From: Paenibacillus sp. sptzw28
GTDB lineage: Bacteria > Bacillota > Bacilli > Paenibacillales > Paenibacillaceae
Length of the DNA: 64,000 bases
Assembly (NCBI RefSeq): GCF_019550795.1
Contig: NZ_CP080545.1
Location: 1-64,000, forward strand
Reading direction: 5' to 3'
Positions 52,479 through 64,000 of this stretch are shown here, one piece after another (within the stretch, counting starts at the first letter, position 1; the number at the start of each line of letters is the position of its first letter). A program made the translations under genes and the position numbers. The notes beneath the pieces were generated by a model. That model saw only the letters and a list, made by a program, of their open reading frames with translations, had not been told where the DNA came from and searched no databases.

Positions 52479-55460
52479 CTATTTACGTTTTTTTCTTACA
52501 AATGCTGCTGTTGCATTCGCGTCGCCCTTCTTTTTCCGGGGCTTATTGTTACCGCTTTGGCCCCCGTTCGGGCTTGCCGCGTTAATTGTGTCGCTCTTCG
52601 CAGTCTTCTTGCGTCCGGTACCGCCTCCGTTACCGTTGCTCGCACCGGTTCTTCCGTTGGCGCCGGAGCCGGCCGAACGTCCCCGTCCGGAGTTTCCACC
52701 TCTGCCTCTGCCAGTCGATGAGCGGTCAGGATCTTCACCATCATCAATTATGCCACCGGTTCCATGCACCGGAAGACCCCACATATCGGTGCGTACGGTG
52801 CCAGGACGCAATCCCGGGCGCTGCGCGTTATCTTGTTCAGCTGCGGCGGCGACGTTCTTGTCATCGCTGCCAAGAATGCGTTCAAGGTTGTAATCGTCCT
52901 CAGGCTTCCACGACTTGTTGTCGCCGGCCTGTCTTGCGATTGTTCCGCCCTGCGGCGCGCGGCCGCGGCCGCGCGGCCCTACATCGCTTCGCGCGGCGCT
53001 CTCGCCAGCGTTCCCGCGCGCACTGCCGCGCTTCGCGCCGGCACCAGCGCTCCCGCGTCCGCTTCGCCCGGACGCGTCCGCACCCGCCGCGGTACGGCCG
53101 CTTCGCACGGCCGCGCCTGCTCCGCCCGCGCCTGCACGGCCGCTTCGCACGGCCGCGCCATTGGCACCGCCACGGCCGCTTCGCCCGGGCGTGCCTGCTC
53201 CACCCGTACCTGCACGCCCGCTTCGCCCGGGCGTGCCTGCGGAGGCCGCGGCGCTTCGCCCGCCGCGGTCTCCGCGGTCTCCGCGACCGCTGCGCTGTGC
53301 GCCATCAGCGCCCTGCGTTTTCGATTCCAACATCGCAAAATCGATGGTGTGATCATCCATGTTAACGCGCTCCACGCGCACCTTCACCTCATCGCCGATG
53401 CGGTACGTCTTCGACGTCCGCTCGCCGACGAGCAGCATATGCTGCTCATGGAAATGATAATAATCATCCATGAGATCGCTCAGCCTGATGAGCCCTTCAA
53501 CCGTGTTCTCAAGCTCGACGAAAATACCGAAGCTCGTCACGCTGCTGATGATGCCGTCGAATACCTCGCCGACCTTATCCAGCATGTACTCGCACTTCTT
53601 CAGCTTCTCGGTATCGCGCTCAGCCTCGACAGCAACCCGCTCCCGCTCCGAGGACTGCTGCGCAATGTCCGGCATGCGCGCTCCGAGCGCTTCGAGCCGC
53701 GCCTCCGATAGAGTACCGCCGTGCTCAAACACCTCGCGCATCACGCGGTGAATCACGAGGTCCGGGTAACGCCGGATTGGCGATGTGAAGTGGGAATAGA
53801 ACTCCGCCGCCAGCCCGAAATGCCCCAGGCTCTCCGCGTCGTATTTCGCCTGCTTCATCGACCTTAGCATCACCGTCGAGATTACCGTCTGCTCCTTCGT
53901 GCCGCGAATATCCTCAAGCAGCGTCTGCAGCGCGCGCGGATGAATTTCGCTTCCGCCTTTGCCCTTAATCGTGTACCCGAAATTCGCCGCAAACTGCACA
54001 AAATGCAGCAGCTTCTCCTGGTCCGGATTTTCATGAATCCGGTACAGGAAAGGAACACGCAGCCAGTAGAAATGCTCCGCCACCGTCTCGTTCGCCGCAA
54101 GCATGAATTCCTCGATGATCTGCTCGGCGATCGAGCGCTCCCGCTTTACAATATCGACGGCTTTGCCCTCTTTATCGACAATAACCTTCGCTTCCACGAA
54201 GTCAAAATCAATCGCGCCCCGCTTCATGCGGGCAGAACGCAGACGCATCGCGAGCTCCTCCATCAGCTTGAACGTATCGACCAATTCGGCATACCGTTCA
54301 ATCACCTCCGGATCCTCGCCCGTGACGATTTTGCGCACATTCGTATAGGTCATCCGCTCTTTAGTGCGAATAACGCTCGTGAATACATCATGACGCACCC
54401 GCTTCAGCGTCTTAGCGTCGAACTCCATCTCGCATGACATCGTCAGCCTGTCCACCTGGGGATTCAGCGAGCAGATCCCGTTGGAGAGCCTGTGCGGAAG
54501 CATCGGAATAACGCGGTCGACCAAATAGACGCTGCATCCCCGCCGGTATGCTTCCTGATCAAGCGCAGACTTCTCACGAACGTAGTAACCGACATCCGCA
54601 ATGTGTACTCCTAACAAATAATTGCCGTTCTCGAGGCGCTCCACATTGACCGCGTCATCGAGGTCCTTCGCGTCTTCGCCGTCTATCGTGACAATTACCT
54701 TATCCCTTAAATCCCTCCGCCCCTGCCGGACGATTTCCTCATCCGTAATTGAATCCGGAGCCGCCTCGGCTTCAGCCAGCACATCCTCCGGAAACCCCTC
54801 CGGCAGCTGATGCTTACGTATGATGGACAAAATATCGACGCCCGGATCATCCTTATGCCCGAGGATTTCCACGATCTCGCCTTCCGCCGCAGAGCGCCCC
54901 TCCGGGTAGGAGACGATGCGCACGACAACCTTTTGCCCTGAGACCGCACCTTTGAACTGACCTTTAGGTATGAAAATATCGCGATTAATCCGTTTATCGT
55001 CCGGCAGCACGAACCCATATGCCTCATGGTTATCAAACGTGCCGACCACCTGCGTTACCGCCCGCTGCACGACCCGGATGACCTCGCCCTCCATGCGGCC
55101 GCCGCCCTCGCTCTTGGACGTGATCTTCACGAGCACCGTATCGCCGTTCATGGCGCTTTTCAGATCGTTTGCGTGCAGATAAACATCGGGATGGTCCTTC
55201 TGCTCCGGAATCAGAAAAGCGAATCCCTTCGCGTGCGCTTGAATGCGCCCCCGCACCAGATCCATTCTTTCCGGGACGCCGTAGCGGTCATTGCGGGTGC
55301 GAATGACTTTCCCGGCATCCTCAAGTCCGTTAAGTAAAACAAGAAATGCTTTGAACGAATCCGCGTTCCCTTCGCCGAGCTGTTCTTCGAGCTCCTTGTA
55401 TGTCATTGGTTTATAAGCTTGTTCCCGCATAAAATCAAGAAGCTGCTGCTCCGTTACCAT
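52479..55460 (-). CDS. rnr: Ribonuclease R with very long Arg/Gly/Ser-rich tail
   Basis: 993 residues, compared with about 780-815 for usual RNase R. An N-terminal helix-turn-helix (about 1-65) is followed by cold-shock domains (F-A-F-L-I-P, Y-G-F-V-L-P), the RNB catalytic domain with T-I-D-G-E-D-A-K-D-L-D-D-A-V (about 255-268, metal-binding Asp residues) and an S1 domain (F-D-G-I-I-S-S-V-T-S-F-G-I-F-V-E-L, about 627-715). From about 735 to the end the protein is low-complexity S-G-R, A-G-x-G-G and R-G-R-G, closing with a Lys-rich K-P-R-K-K-K-G and R-K-K-R-K. It degrades structured RNA 3'-5' and works with tmRNA-SmpB in clearing non-stop mRNA. The tail probably binds RNA or ribosomes (inference). 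Confidence 0.95.
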   Translation of the reverse strand: MVTEQQLLDFMREQAYKPMTYKELEEQLGEGNADSFKAFLVLLNGLEDAGKVIRTRNDRYGVPERMDLVRGRIQAHAKGFAFLIPEQKDHPDVYLHANDLKSAMNGDTVLVKITSKSEGGGRMEGEVIRVVQRAVTQVVGTFDNHEAYGFVLPDDKRINRDIFIPKGQFKGAVSGQKVVVRIVSYPEGRSAAEGEIVEILGHKDDPGVDILSIIRKHQLPEGFPEDVLAEAEAAPDSITDEEIVRQGRRDLRDKVIVTIDGEDAKDLDDAVNVERLENGNYLLGVHIADVGYYVREKSALDQEAYRRGCSVYLVDRVIPMLPHRLSNGICSLNPQVDRLTMSCEMEFDAKTLKRVRHDVFTSVIRTKERMTYTNVRKIVTGEDPEVIERYAELVDTFKLMEELAMRLRSARMKRGAIDFDFVEAKVIVDKEGKAVDIVKRERSIAEQIIEEFMLAANETVAEHFYWLRVPFLYRIHENPDQEKLLHFVQFAANFGYTIKGKGGSEIHPRALQTLLEDIRGTKEQTVISTVMLRSMKQAKYDAESLGHFGLAAEFYSHFTSPIRRYPDLVIHRVMREVFEHGGTLSEARLEALGARMPDIAQQSSERERVAVEAERDTEKLKKCEYMLDKVGEVFDGIISSVTSFGIFVELENTVEGLIRLSDLMDDYYHFHEQHMLLVGERTSKTYRIGDEVKVRVERVNMDDHTIDFAMLESKTQGADGAQRSGRGDRGDRGGRSAAASAGTPGRSGRAGTGGAGTPGRSGRGGANGAAVRSGRAGAGGAGAAVRSGRTAAGADASGRSGRGSAGAGAKRGSARGNAGESAARSDVGPRGRGRAPQGGTIARQAGDNKSWKPEDDYNLERILGSDDKNVAAAAEQDNAQRPGLRPGTVRTDMWGLPVHGTGGIIDDGEDPDRSSTGRGRGGNSGRGRSAGSGANGRTGASNGNGGGTGRKKTAKSDTINAASPNGGQSGNNKPRKKKGDANATAAFVRKKRK
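52950..53300 (-). repeat. GC-rich low-complexity segment coding the RNase R tail
   Basis: Reiterated blocks such as CGCTTCGCCCGGGCG and CACGGCCGCTTCGC (plus strand) recur with variable spacing and code S-G-R-A/G and G-G-A units. The composition is much more GC-rich than neighbouring genes. Confidence 0.75.
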
Positions 55461-55587
55461 AACCCTCTCACCTCATGTACCGCAGCCGTCTATATGAATA
55501 TGCAGCAGTCGGTTGATAGATTTCCATATACTATATAGTATACACGAAAATGGCCGCCTCCATCCGCTGCCGCTCAGACCAAATAAA

Positions 55588-55611
55588 AAAAGCGGGGATT
55601 ATCCCGCTTTT
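55588..55611 (-). terminator. Terminator after secG
   Basis: AAAAAGCGGG-GATTAT-CCCGCTTTT, with an A tract on the plus strand (T on the minus strand), 19 bases after the stop. Confidence 0.85.
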
Positions 55612-55629
55612 CGTTACATTCGTATTTCA

Positions 55630-55872
55630 TTACACTTTTACTAAGTATGCGACAACAAGCGCCAGTACAAAGAATCCGACTGCAATGCCGATTGTCAAAC
55701 GCTGCAAAAACAAATCCAAACCGCGAGCTTTCTGTTTGCCGAACAAATGTTCAGCGCCGCCGGAGATTGCACCGGACAACCCCGCGCTCTTCCCTTTTTG
55801 CAGAAGAACAACACAAATCAAGCCCACCGCGAAAATAACAAGTAAAATTTTAAACACAACTGCAATTGTCAT
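55630..55872 (-). CDS. secG: Protein translocase subunit SecG
   Basis: 80 residues from ATG 55872, with a GGAGGTGG site. Two membrane helices (about 4-24 and 56-78) flank the conserved cytoplasmic loop [18 protein letters not shown]. It is the small SecYEG accessory subunit. secG upstream of rnr-smpB-ssrA is the conserved Bacillales order. Confidence 0.96.
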   Translation of the reverse strand: MTIAVVFKILLVIFAVGLICVVLLQKGKSAGLSGAISGGAEHLFGKQKARGLDLFLQRLTIGIAVGFFVLALVVAYLVKV

Positions 55873-56006
55873 ACTTCCACCTCCGTACAAGGAGCATCTT
55901 TTCTGCCGCTGCCTTGCCAACGAAGAACGGACAAGACCTAGAAACAGCATTATTATTATACCATAGCCCGTAAGCGAATACAAGATGCTTCCAAGCCTGC
56001 GGCTTA

Positions 56007-56771
56007 CTAGAACCCGTTTTCCCGGAAAAACTCGAGGCAAATTTTCGCACTCTCGAGCGAAGACGAGGCGAACTCCTCCTGCTCCACAATGAAATACTCG
56101 ATTCCCGCTTGTTCCGCAACACCGAGCACGCTTTTCAAATCAACCACTCCCTTGCCGACTTCCGTATCGCGGGAGCTGTCGCCGAAATCCTTAAAGTGAG
56201 CCAGAGGAACGCGGCCGGCATAGCGGTTCACATAGTCGACCGGCTTTTGACCGCCCATATGGACCCAGCCAAGGTCGAATTCGGCGAACAGGTATTGTGC
56301 CGGAACCCGCTCTAACAGCAGGTCGATCGCCGGCTTACCGTTTACCGGTTTGAATTCGAAATCATGATTGTGATAGCCGTATTTCATTCCTGCCGCGGAC
56401 ACTTGCCTGCCTGCCGCTTCAAGGATCGCTGCGAGCTTATTCACGTCGTCTTCAGTCGGGTTTTCCGGAAACGGCGCCCACGGCGTCACGATATACTTCA
56501 GGCCGATCTCCTGCGCATATTCGATTTGCTTCCCAAGCTCCGATTCGATCTTGTCCGGATCGCCGAAGTTCAGTCCGATATGTGCTGAAGGCGCTTCCAG
56601 ACCGACGCTGTCAAGAACCAATTTCAGTTCCTTGGCAGGAGTATTGAAGTAGCCCGCAAACTCAACCGCTTTATACCCCATGTCCGCCACTTTACGAATC
56701 GTACCGAGAAAATCCTTCTCTGTCTGGTCGCGCAGCGTGTACAACTGTAAGCCAACAATCGGTTTTGCCAA
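56007..56771 (-). CDS. Sugar phosphate isomerase/epimerase (xylose isomerase-like TIM barrel)
   Basis: 254 residues from a TTG at 56771 that yields [15 protein letters not shown], the usual beginning of this family, with GGTGG just upstream; an open frame reaching 56975 runs through repeat sequence and is not likely to be translated. Metal and substrate motifs: [17 protein letters not shown] (about 138) and E-F-D-L-G-W-V-H (about 169), plus H-F-K-D and V-E-Q-E near the end. It resembles IolE/IolI-like epimerases acting on inositol- or sugar-derived ketoses; the substrate is unknown. Confidence 0.9.
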   Translation of the reverse strand: MAKPIVGLQLYTLRDQTEKDFLGTIRKVADMGYKAVEFAGYFNTPAKELKLVLDSVGLEAPSAHIGLNFGDPDKIESELGKQIEYAQEIGLKYIVTPWAPFPENPTEDDVNKLAAILEAAGRQVSAAGMKYGYHNHDFEFKPVNGKPAIDLLLERVPAQYLFAEFDLGWVHMGGQKPVDYVNRYAGRVPLAHFKDFGDSSRDTEVGKGVVDLKSVLGVAEQAGIEYFIVEQEEFASSSLESAKICLEFFRENGF

Positions 56772-56821
56772 ATTATCCACCGTCCTAAAGTTTTTTGGAA
56801 TGCTTCCTGACAGCCTTCTAC

Positions 56822-56990
56822 GCGCGAGCAAAAAAACTGCTTCGACAAGCATACGCTGAGTTTCTCGCGATAACTTTCTGGGCCATCTTCCCGCGTCGAG
56901 CAAAACCCGCTTTGAAAGCATACGCTCAGTTTTTAAAGATACTCCCTGCCGCTCGCTGGCACCTTCTGAAAGCAACCGCTCAGGTTTTTA
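56822..56990 (-). repeat. Imperfect ~74-bp direct repeats upstream of the isomerase gene
   Basis: CGAGCAAAA...CTGCTTCGA...AAGCATACGCTGAGTTT recurs as CGAGCAAAA...CGCTTTGAAAGCATACGCTCAGTTTTT about 74 bases later, and a third partial copy GAAAGCAACCGCTCAGGTTTTT follows. It is reminiscent of the array between tpiA and pgk but diverged. Confidence 0.6.
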
Positions 56991-57002
56991 ATAAGAAAAA
57001 GA

Positions 57003-57035
57003 GGAGAGTAACAGGCTCTCGCCTGTCATCTCTCC
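57003..57035 (-). terminator. Terminator after eno (end of glycolytic operon)
   Basis: GGAGAG..ACAGG/CCTGT..CTCTCC hairpin, followed on the minus strand by TCTTTTTC. Confidence 0.8.
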
Positions 57036-57150
57036 CCTAATTATACCGAACGCCCCTATGGAAACTATGTAACCTTTTGGGACATTCTTTTGTCATTTTG
57101 GTCTGGATCGCGTATTTCCGTTGAGGGAATCGTAATCCATGCGCATTTTT

Positions 57151-58458
<1,308 letters not shown>

Positions 58459-58551
58459 TTAAATTGTTATTTAAATTAGAAAAGCAGGCTTTAACAGCTC
58501 GAACAGTTATCATCATTAATCATTCATTGCCTAAAATTCTGCGGAATAACC

Positions 58552-60090
58552 TTATTCCCGAATCATCGAGTTTCCAGTCATCTCAGCCGGTTTGGACAGC
58601 TCCAACAGCGACAATATCGTTGGTGCAATATCGGCAAGAATGCCGTCCTCACGCAGCGTTACGCCTTGCTTCGTCACGATAAATGGCACCGGATTGGTCG
58701 TGTGCGCCGTGAACGGCCGCCCCGCTTCATCAATGACCATATCGGCATTGCCGTGGTCGGCTGTAATGAGGCAGACTCCGCCTTTGGCCAGCACAGCTTC
58801 CACTACTTTGCCAAGGCATTCGTCGGTTGCTTCGACCGCTTTGATCGTCGGAAGCAGCATACCGGAGTGACCGACCATATCGGGGTTTGCGAAGTTCAGG
58901 ATAATGACATCCTGATTGTCCGCTTCAATTTCTTTGACCGCCGCTTCTGCAACTTCATATGCGCTCATCTCCGGCTTCAGGTCATAGGTAGCAACCTTCG
59001 GGGAGCTGATCAGGATACGCGTCTCACCCTCAAGCTCGACATCGCGGCCGCCGCTGAAGAAGAAGGTCACATGCGGATATTTCTCCGTCTCGGCTATACG
59101 GAGCTGACGCTTGCCGTTTTGCACGAGCACTTCGCCGAGCGTGTTGTCCAGGTTCTTCGGTTTGTAGGCGACGAACCCGCCGACCGTCTCGCTGAACAGC
59201 GTCAGGCAGACGAAATATAGATCGACAGGAGCGCCTAATCCCCGGTTGAAACCACGGAAATCGCTGTTCGTAAACACCTGGGACAGCTGAATCGCGCGGT
59301 CCGGACGGAAGTTGAAGAACACGACGGCATCCGAGGATTCGACCAGCCCCACAGGCGTGCCGTCTTCCTTCACAATGACGGTCGGCATGACGAACTCATC
59401 ATACACCGATTTCTCATAAGACTCCACAACCGCCTGCACCGGATCAGTATATTGCGGACCTTCACCATAAACCATCGCGCGGTATGATTTTTCCGTTCGC
59501 TCCCAACGCTTGTCACGGTCCATTGCATAGTAACGGCCTTGGACCGTTGCAATCCGGCCGACGCCGACTTCGGCGATTTTGGCCTGGAGCTGCTCGAGAT
59601 ATCCCTTCGCACTGTCCGGCGACACATCGCGGCCGTCAAGGAAGGCGTGAATGTAAACCTCGTACAGCTCTTCCTTCTTCGCCAAATCAAGCAGCGCAAA
59701 CAAATGCCCGATATGACTGTGAACGCCGCCGTCCGACAGAAGACCGTAAAGATGCAGCTTCCTGCCGGTCGCCTTCGCGTGGCGGATCGCACCGAGCAGC
59801 GTTTCATTGTCGTAAAATTCTCCGTCACGGATCGATTTGCTGATCCGGGTAAGGTCCTGATAGACAATACGTCCGGCACCGATGTTCAGATGACCGACTT
59901 CGGAGTTGCCCATTTGTCCCTCGGGCAAACCGACCGCTTCGCCGCAAGCCGTCAGCGTCGTATGCGGGTAATTCGACCAATAACGGTCGTAATTCGGCTT
60001 GAACGCTTGCGCCACAGCATTGCCCGTGACGTCATTGCGAAGGCCGAACCCGTCCAAAATAATAAGCGCAACCGGTTTTGGAGCCGTCAT
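58552..60090 (-). CDS. gpmI: 2,3-bisphosphoglycerate-independent phosphoglycerate mutase
   Basis: 512 residues. Alkaline-phosphatase fold with two metals, usually manganese: D-G-F-G-L-R at the start, catalytic Ser in [11 protein letters not shown] (about 62), D-G-R-D-V-S-P and T-A-D-H-G-N-A-D. It interconverts 3- and 2-phosphoglycerate. Its ATG lies one base after the tpiA stop, with AGGGGGCG inside tpiA as ribosome binding site, so the two are coupled. Confidence 0.98.
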   Translation of the reverse strand: MTAPKPVALIILDGFGLRNDVTGNAVAQAFKPNYDRYWSNYPHTTLTACGEAVGLPEGQMGNSEVGHLNIGAGRIVYQDLTRISKSIRDGEFYDNETLLGAIRHAKATGRKLHLYGLLSDGGVHSHIGHLFALLDLAKKEELYEVYIHAFLDGRDVSPDSAKGYLEQLQAKIAEVGVGRIATVQGRYYAMDRDKRWERTEKSYRAMVYGEGPQYTDPVQAVVESYEKSVYDEFVMPTVIVKEDGTPVGLVESSDAVVFFNFRPDRAIQLSQVFTNSDFRGFNRGLGAPVDLYFVCLTLFSETVGGFVAYKPKNLDNTLGEVLVQNGKRQLRIAETEKYPHVTFFFSGGRDVELEGETRILISSPKVATYDLKPEMSAYEVAEAAVKEIEADNQDVIILNFANPDMVGHSGMLLPTIKAVEATDECLGKVVEAVLAKGGVCLITADHGNADMVIDEAGRPFTAHTTNPVPFIVTKQGVTLREDGILADIAPTILSLLELSKPAEMTGNSMIRE

Positions 60091-60091
60091 C

Positions 60092-61075
<984 letters not shown>

Positions 61076-61092
61076 AAGTGTGTTTATTCCTA

Positions 61093-62274
61093 TTACTTGT
61101 CGTTCAGAGCAACGACGCCCGGAAGCGCCTTGCCTTCCATGAATTCCAGCGATGCGCCGCCGCCGGTGGAGATATGGTCCATTTTCTGAGCAAGTCCGAA
61201 TTTCTCTGCAGCAGCAGCGGAGTCGCCGCCGCCGATGACGGTATAAGCGGAGGTTTCCGCACAGGCTTGTGCAACGGCTTGCGTGCCGTGGGAGAATGGC
61301 TCGATTTCAAATACGCCCATCGGTCCGTTCCATACGACCAGCTTGGATTCCTTGATGACCTTTGCGAAAATTTCGCGCGATTTCGGTCCGATATCGATGC
61401 CTTCCCAATCTGCAGGGATGCCGTCTACATCAACGATTTTCGTATTGGCGCTAGCACTGAAGTCGTCCGCAGCGACGATATCAACCGGCAGCAGGAATTG
61501 CTTGCCGAGTTTTTTCGCTTTTTCGATGAATTCAAGAGCGAGATCCAGTTTGGAATTATCGCAGAGCGACTGGCCGATTTCGTGGCCTTGTGCTTTAAAG
61601 AACGTGTAGGACAGTCCGCCGCCAATGATGATATTGTCTGCAATCTCGATCATTTTGTTGATGACGTCGATTTTGTCTTTCACTTTGGAACCGCCGACGA
61701 TCGCAGTGAAAGGACGGTCGGGGTTCAGCAGCGCTTTGCCGAGCACTTCGAGCTCTTTCTCCATCAGCAAGCCGGAAACGGCCGGCAGATTGTGTGCGAT
61801 ACCTTCTGTAGAAGCATGAGCTCGATGAGCAGCGCCGAACGCATCGTTGACGAACAGATCGGCTAATTCGGCAAAAGCTGTCGCCAGTTCCGGATCGTTC
61901 TTCTCTTCGCCCTCGTAGAAACGAACATTTTCGAGCAGCAGCACGTCGCCTTCTTTCAGTGCAGCAACTTGCGCTTTCACTGCTTCGCCGATCGCTTCGT
62001 CCGCTTTCGCGACCGGCTTGCCGAGCAGCTCGGATAGACGGTTCGCTGCAGGCGTCAGGCGTAATTCTTCAACAACTTGTCCTTTCGGACGGCCGAGATG
62101 GCTTGCCAAAATAACTTTCGCGCCTTTTTCGATCAAATAATTGATCGTCGGGAGTGTTTCGCGGATACGTGTATCATCGGTAATGACACCGTTTTCCAGC
62201 GGCACGTTAAAATCCACACGCACAAATACACGTTTACCGGCTACTTCAACGTCACGCACACTTTTCTTGTTCAA
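61093..62274 (-). CDS. pgk: Phosphoglycerate kinase
   Basis: 393 residues from a TTG at 62274, preceded 8 bases upstream by GGGAGG and giving M-N-K-K-S-V-R-D-V; the open frame reaches 62430 but only through repeat DNA. Signatures: R-V-D-F-N-V-P-L (about 20), [13 protein letters not shown] (about 155), V-G-G-S-K-V and the C-terminal G-G-G-D-S-A-A-A and H-I-S-T-G-G-G-A. It makes ATP from 1,3-bisphosphoglycerate. Confidence 0.97.
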   Translation of the reverse strand: MNKKSVRDVEVAGKRVFVRVDFNVPLENGVITDDTRIRETLPTINYLIEKGAKVILASHLGRPKGQVVEELRLTPAANRLSELLGKPVAKADEAIGEAVKAQVAALKEGDVLLLENVRFYEGEEKNDPELATAFAELADLFVNDAFGAAHRAHASTEGIAHNLPAVSGLLMEKELEVLGKALLNPDRPFTAIVGGSKVKDKIDVINKMIEIADNIIIGGGLSYTFFKAQGHEIGQSLCDNSKLDLALEFIEKAKKLGKQFLLPVDIVAADDFSASANTKIVDVDGIPADWEGIDIGPKSREIFAKVIKESKLVVWNGPMGVFEIEPFSHGTQAVAQACAETSAYTVIGGGDSAAAAEKFGLAQKMDHISTGGGASLEFMEGKALPGVVALNDK

Positions 62275-62998
62275 CAGGTTAACCTCCCGGTGTAGTGACC
62301 CCCTAAATCCCCCTGCCCAGGGGGACCCCGAGGGCTCCGCCCTCTGGACACCCGAAGGGTGAAACGAGAGAGGAGCAGAGACGCTCGCAAGTATGTTTAT
62401 ACGTGTCCCCCGCTTTCGTACCAGGGACACGCTTTACTGCGAACGCTCCTGCAAATGACTAACGTCATTCGCCGTTGCCGCTGTATCGGCGGCATAAAGG
62501 GTCTAAGTATATTTTAAAGCTCTCCACAACATCCACTCAAGCTCGTACGCAGCTCTTTTCTATAAGTATTTCCCCAAAAAGGTACCTCTGGAACCTTCGG
62601 CCTCAGGCTCACGCAGCATCCCAGGTTCCCACAGGGAACCGCTCGGGTTGTCCCTCAGCGAAGCATCCCAGGTTCCCGCAGGGAACCGCTCCGAACAAAA
62701 GCATCAGGTTCCCGCAGGGAACCTCAGATGCGCTCTGCACTCGCATTTCACCGTTGCCCTGTCACGGTTTAGTCCAGGCACATCAAACGGCCGTACCCGG
62801 GAGATCTTCACCAAGGGAGCGCCGCGTGGAAGCTGTGTCCTGGAGCAGCCGGCAGGCGAATCCGCGGACGAAAAGCGAGCCGCTCGCAAACCGTCGCAAA
62901 GGAGCTGCCTTGGCAGCTCCTTCGACGAATATTGGGTGTCCAGAGGGGAACCCTCGGGGTCCCCCTTTCGAAGGGGGATTTAGGGGGATGCCCTTTAA
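62275..62998 (-). repeat. Repeat-filled spacer between gapA and pgk with ~55-bp terminal inverted repeats
   Basis: The left arm at 62299-62353 starts CCCCCTAAATCCCCC and the right arm at 62934-62987 ends GGGGGATTTAGGGGG. Both also share GGGGGACCCCGAGGG and CTCTGGACACCC in inverse order. Between them lie three AGGTTCCCNCAGGGAACC palindromes (62623-62640, 62670-62687, 62706-62723). No gene is supported within. It looks like a miniature mobile element or structured RNA insert inside the operon. Confidence 0.85.

Positions 62999-64000
<1,002 letters not shown>

Noticed and set aside
52979..53711. Long plus-strand frames opposite the RNase R tail
   Set aside because: They come from the GC-rich repeat tail of rnr. 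Composition is extreme and no start signals are present.
62275..62430. Longer pgk start extending into the repeat element
   Set aside because: The extension is repeat-derived, while a TTG with a proper GGGAGG site yields the standard Pgk N-terminus.
62620..62725. CRISPR or rho-independent terminators at the GGTTCCC palindromes
   Set aside because: Three short palindromes with irregular spacing and no T runs. They are better read as REP-like units inside the inverted-repeat element.

Overview
The window looks like the chromosome of a Paenibacillus-type Gram-positive soil bacterium (Paenibacillaceae). The signs are strong AGGAGG ribosome binding sites, many CcpA-type cre sites, three-module SLH surface proteins, a T-box-controlled glutaminyl-tRNA synthetase, large secreted plant-polysaccharide hydrolases carrying ricin-type lectin and Ig-like modules, and the Bacillus-like order gapA-pgk-tpiA-gpmI-eno ... 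secG-rnr-smpB-ssrA. The genus assignment is inferred from gene content, not from a database search.

Layout. (1) 1-6.1 kb: the 3' part of an AraC-type regulator, then three plus-strand genes that each sit behind a cis-acting transcription attenuator: an HflX GTPase, an Erm-type 23S rRNA methyltransferase and GlnRS. The first two leaders are clearly related. Each encodes a 13-14 residue peptide sharing the core I-R-V-R, and each ends in an ACACAGGC/GCCTGTGT terminator whose 5' arm can instead pair with a GCCTGTGT element just after the leader peptide. This looks like a twin macrolide-responsive resistance module. The third leader is a T-box. (2) 6.1-14.4 kb: two small membrane proteins, a secreted GDPD-PhoD phosphatase fusion, a decayed glycosyltransferase, an ActP/DUF485 acetate-uptake pair, and a divergent HxlR regulator/quinone oxidoreductase pair. 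(3) 14.4-25 kb: a polymorphic-toxin locus. An S-layer-anchored protein is followed, with overlap, by a 2158-residue secreted RHS protein ending in a Hint autoprotease and a small nuclease-like toxin, and then by a CPCC-type immunity candidate. The operon starts with a class I cyclic-di-GMP (GEMM-I) riboswitch. (4) 25-35.2 kb: an alginate-lyase-like secreted protein with two ricin lectin modules, glgC-glgD, and a 1652-residue SLH surface protein.

(5) 35.5-51 kb: a MarR regulator beside a decayed SDR gene, then a plant cell wall (rhamnogalacturonan-I/arabinogalactan) degradation region: two GH43 arabinanases (one with a lectin inserted in the catalytic domain), a rhamnogalacturonan acetylesterase, and a GH30 galactanase-GH35 beta-galactosidase pair. 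Most of these genes have cre-like sites upstream. An Rrf2/nitroreductase pair sits in the middle. (6) 51-64 kb: core genes on the minus strand: tmRNA, smpB, rnr with a very long Arg/Gly/Ser tail, secG, a sugar phosphate isomerase/epimerase, and the lower glycolytic genes eno, gpmI, tpiA, pgk and gapA (gapA runs off the right edge). The spacers inside the glycolytic cluster hold unusual repeats: a 38-bp-period hairpin array between tpiA and pgk, and an inverted-repeat-bounded 690-bp element between pgk and gapA.

How they work together: the first block appears to protect and tune translation (ribosome rescue, 23S methylation, tRNA charging). The middle blocks are surface and secreted functions under second-messenger and carbon control. 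The right block is central metabolism plus ribosome-rescue and RNA-decay machinery.
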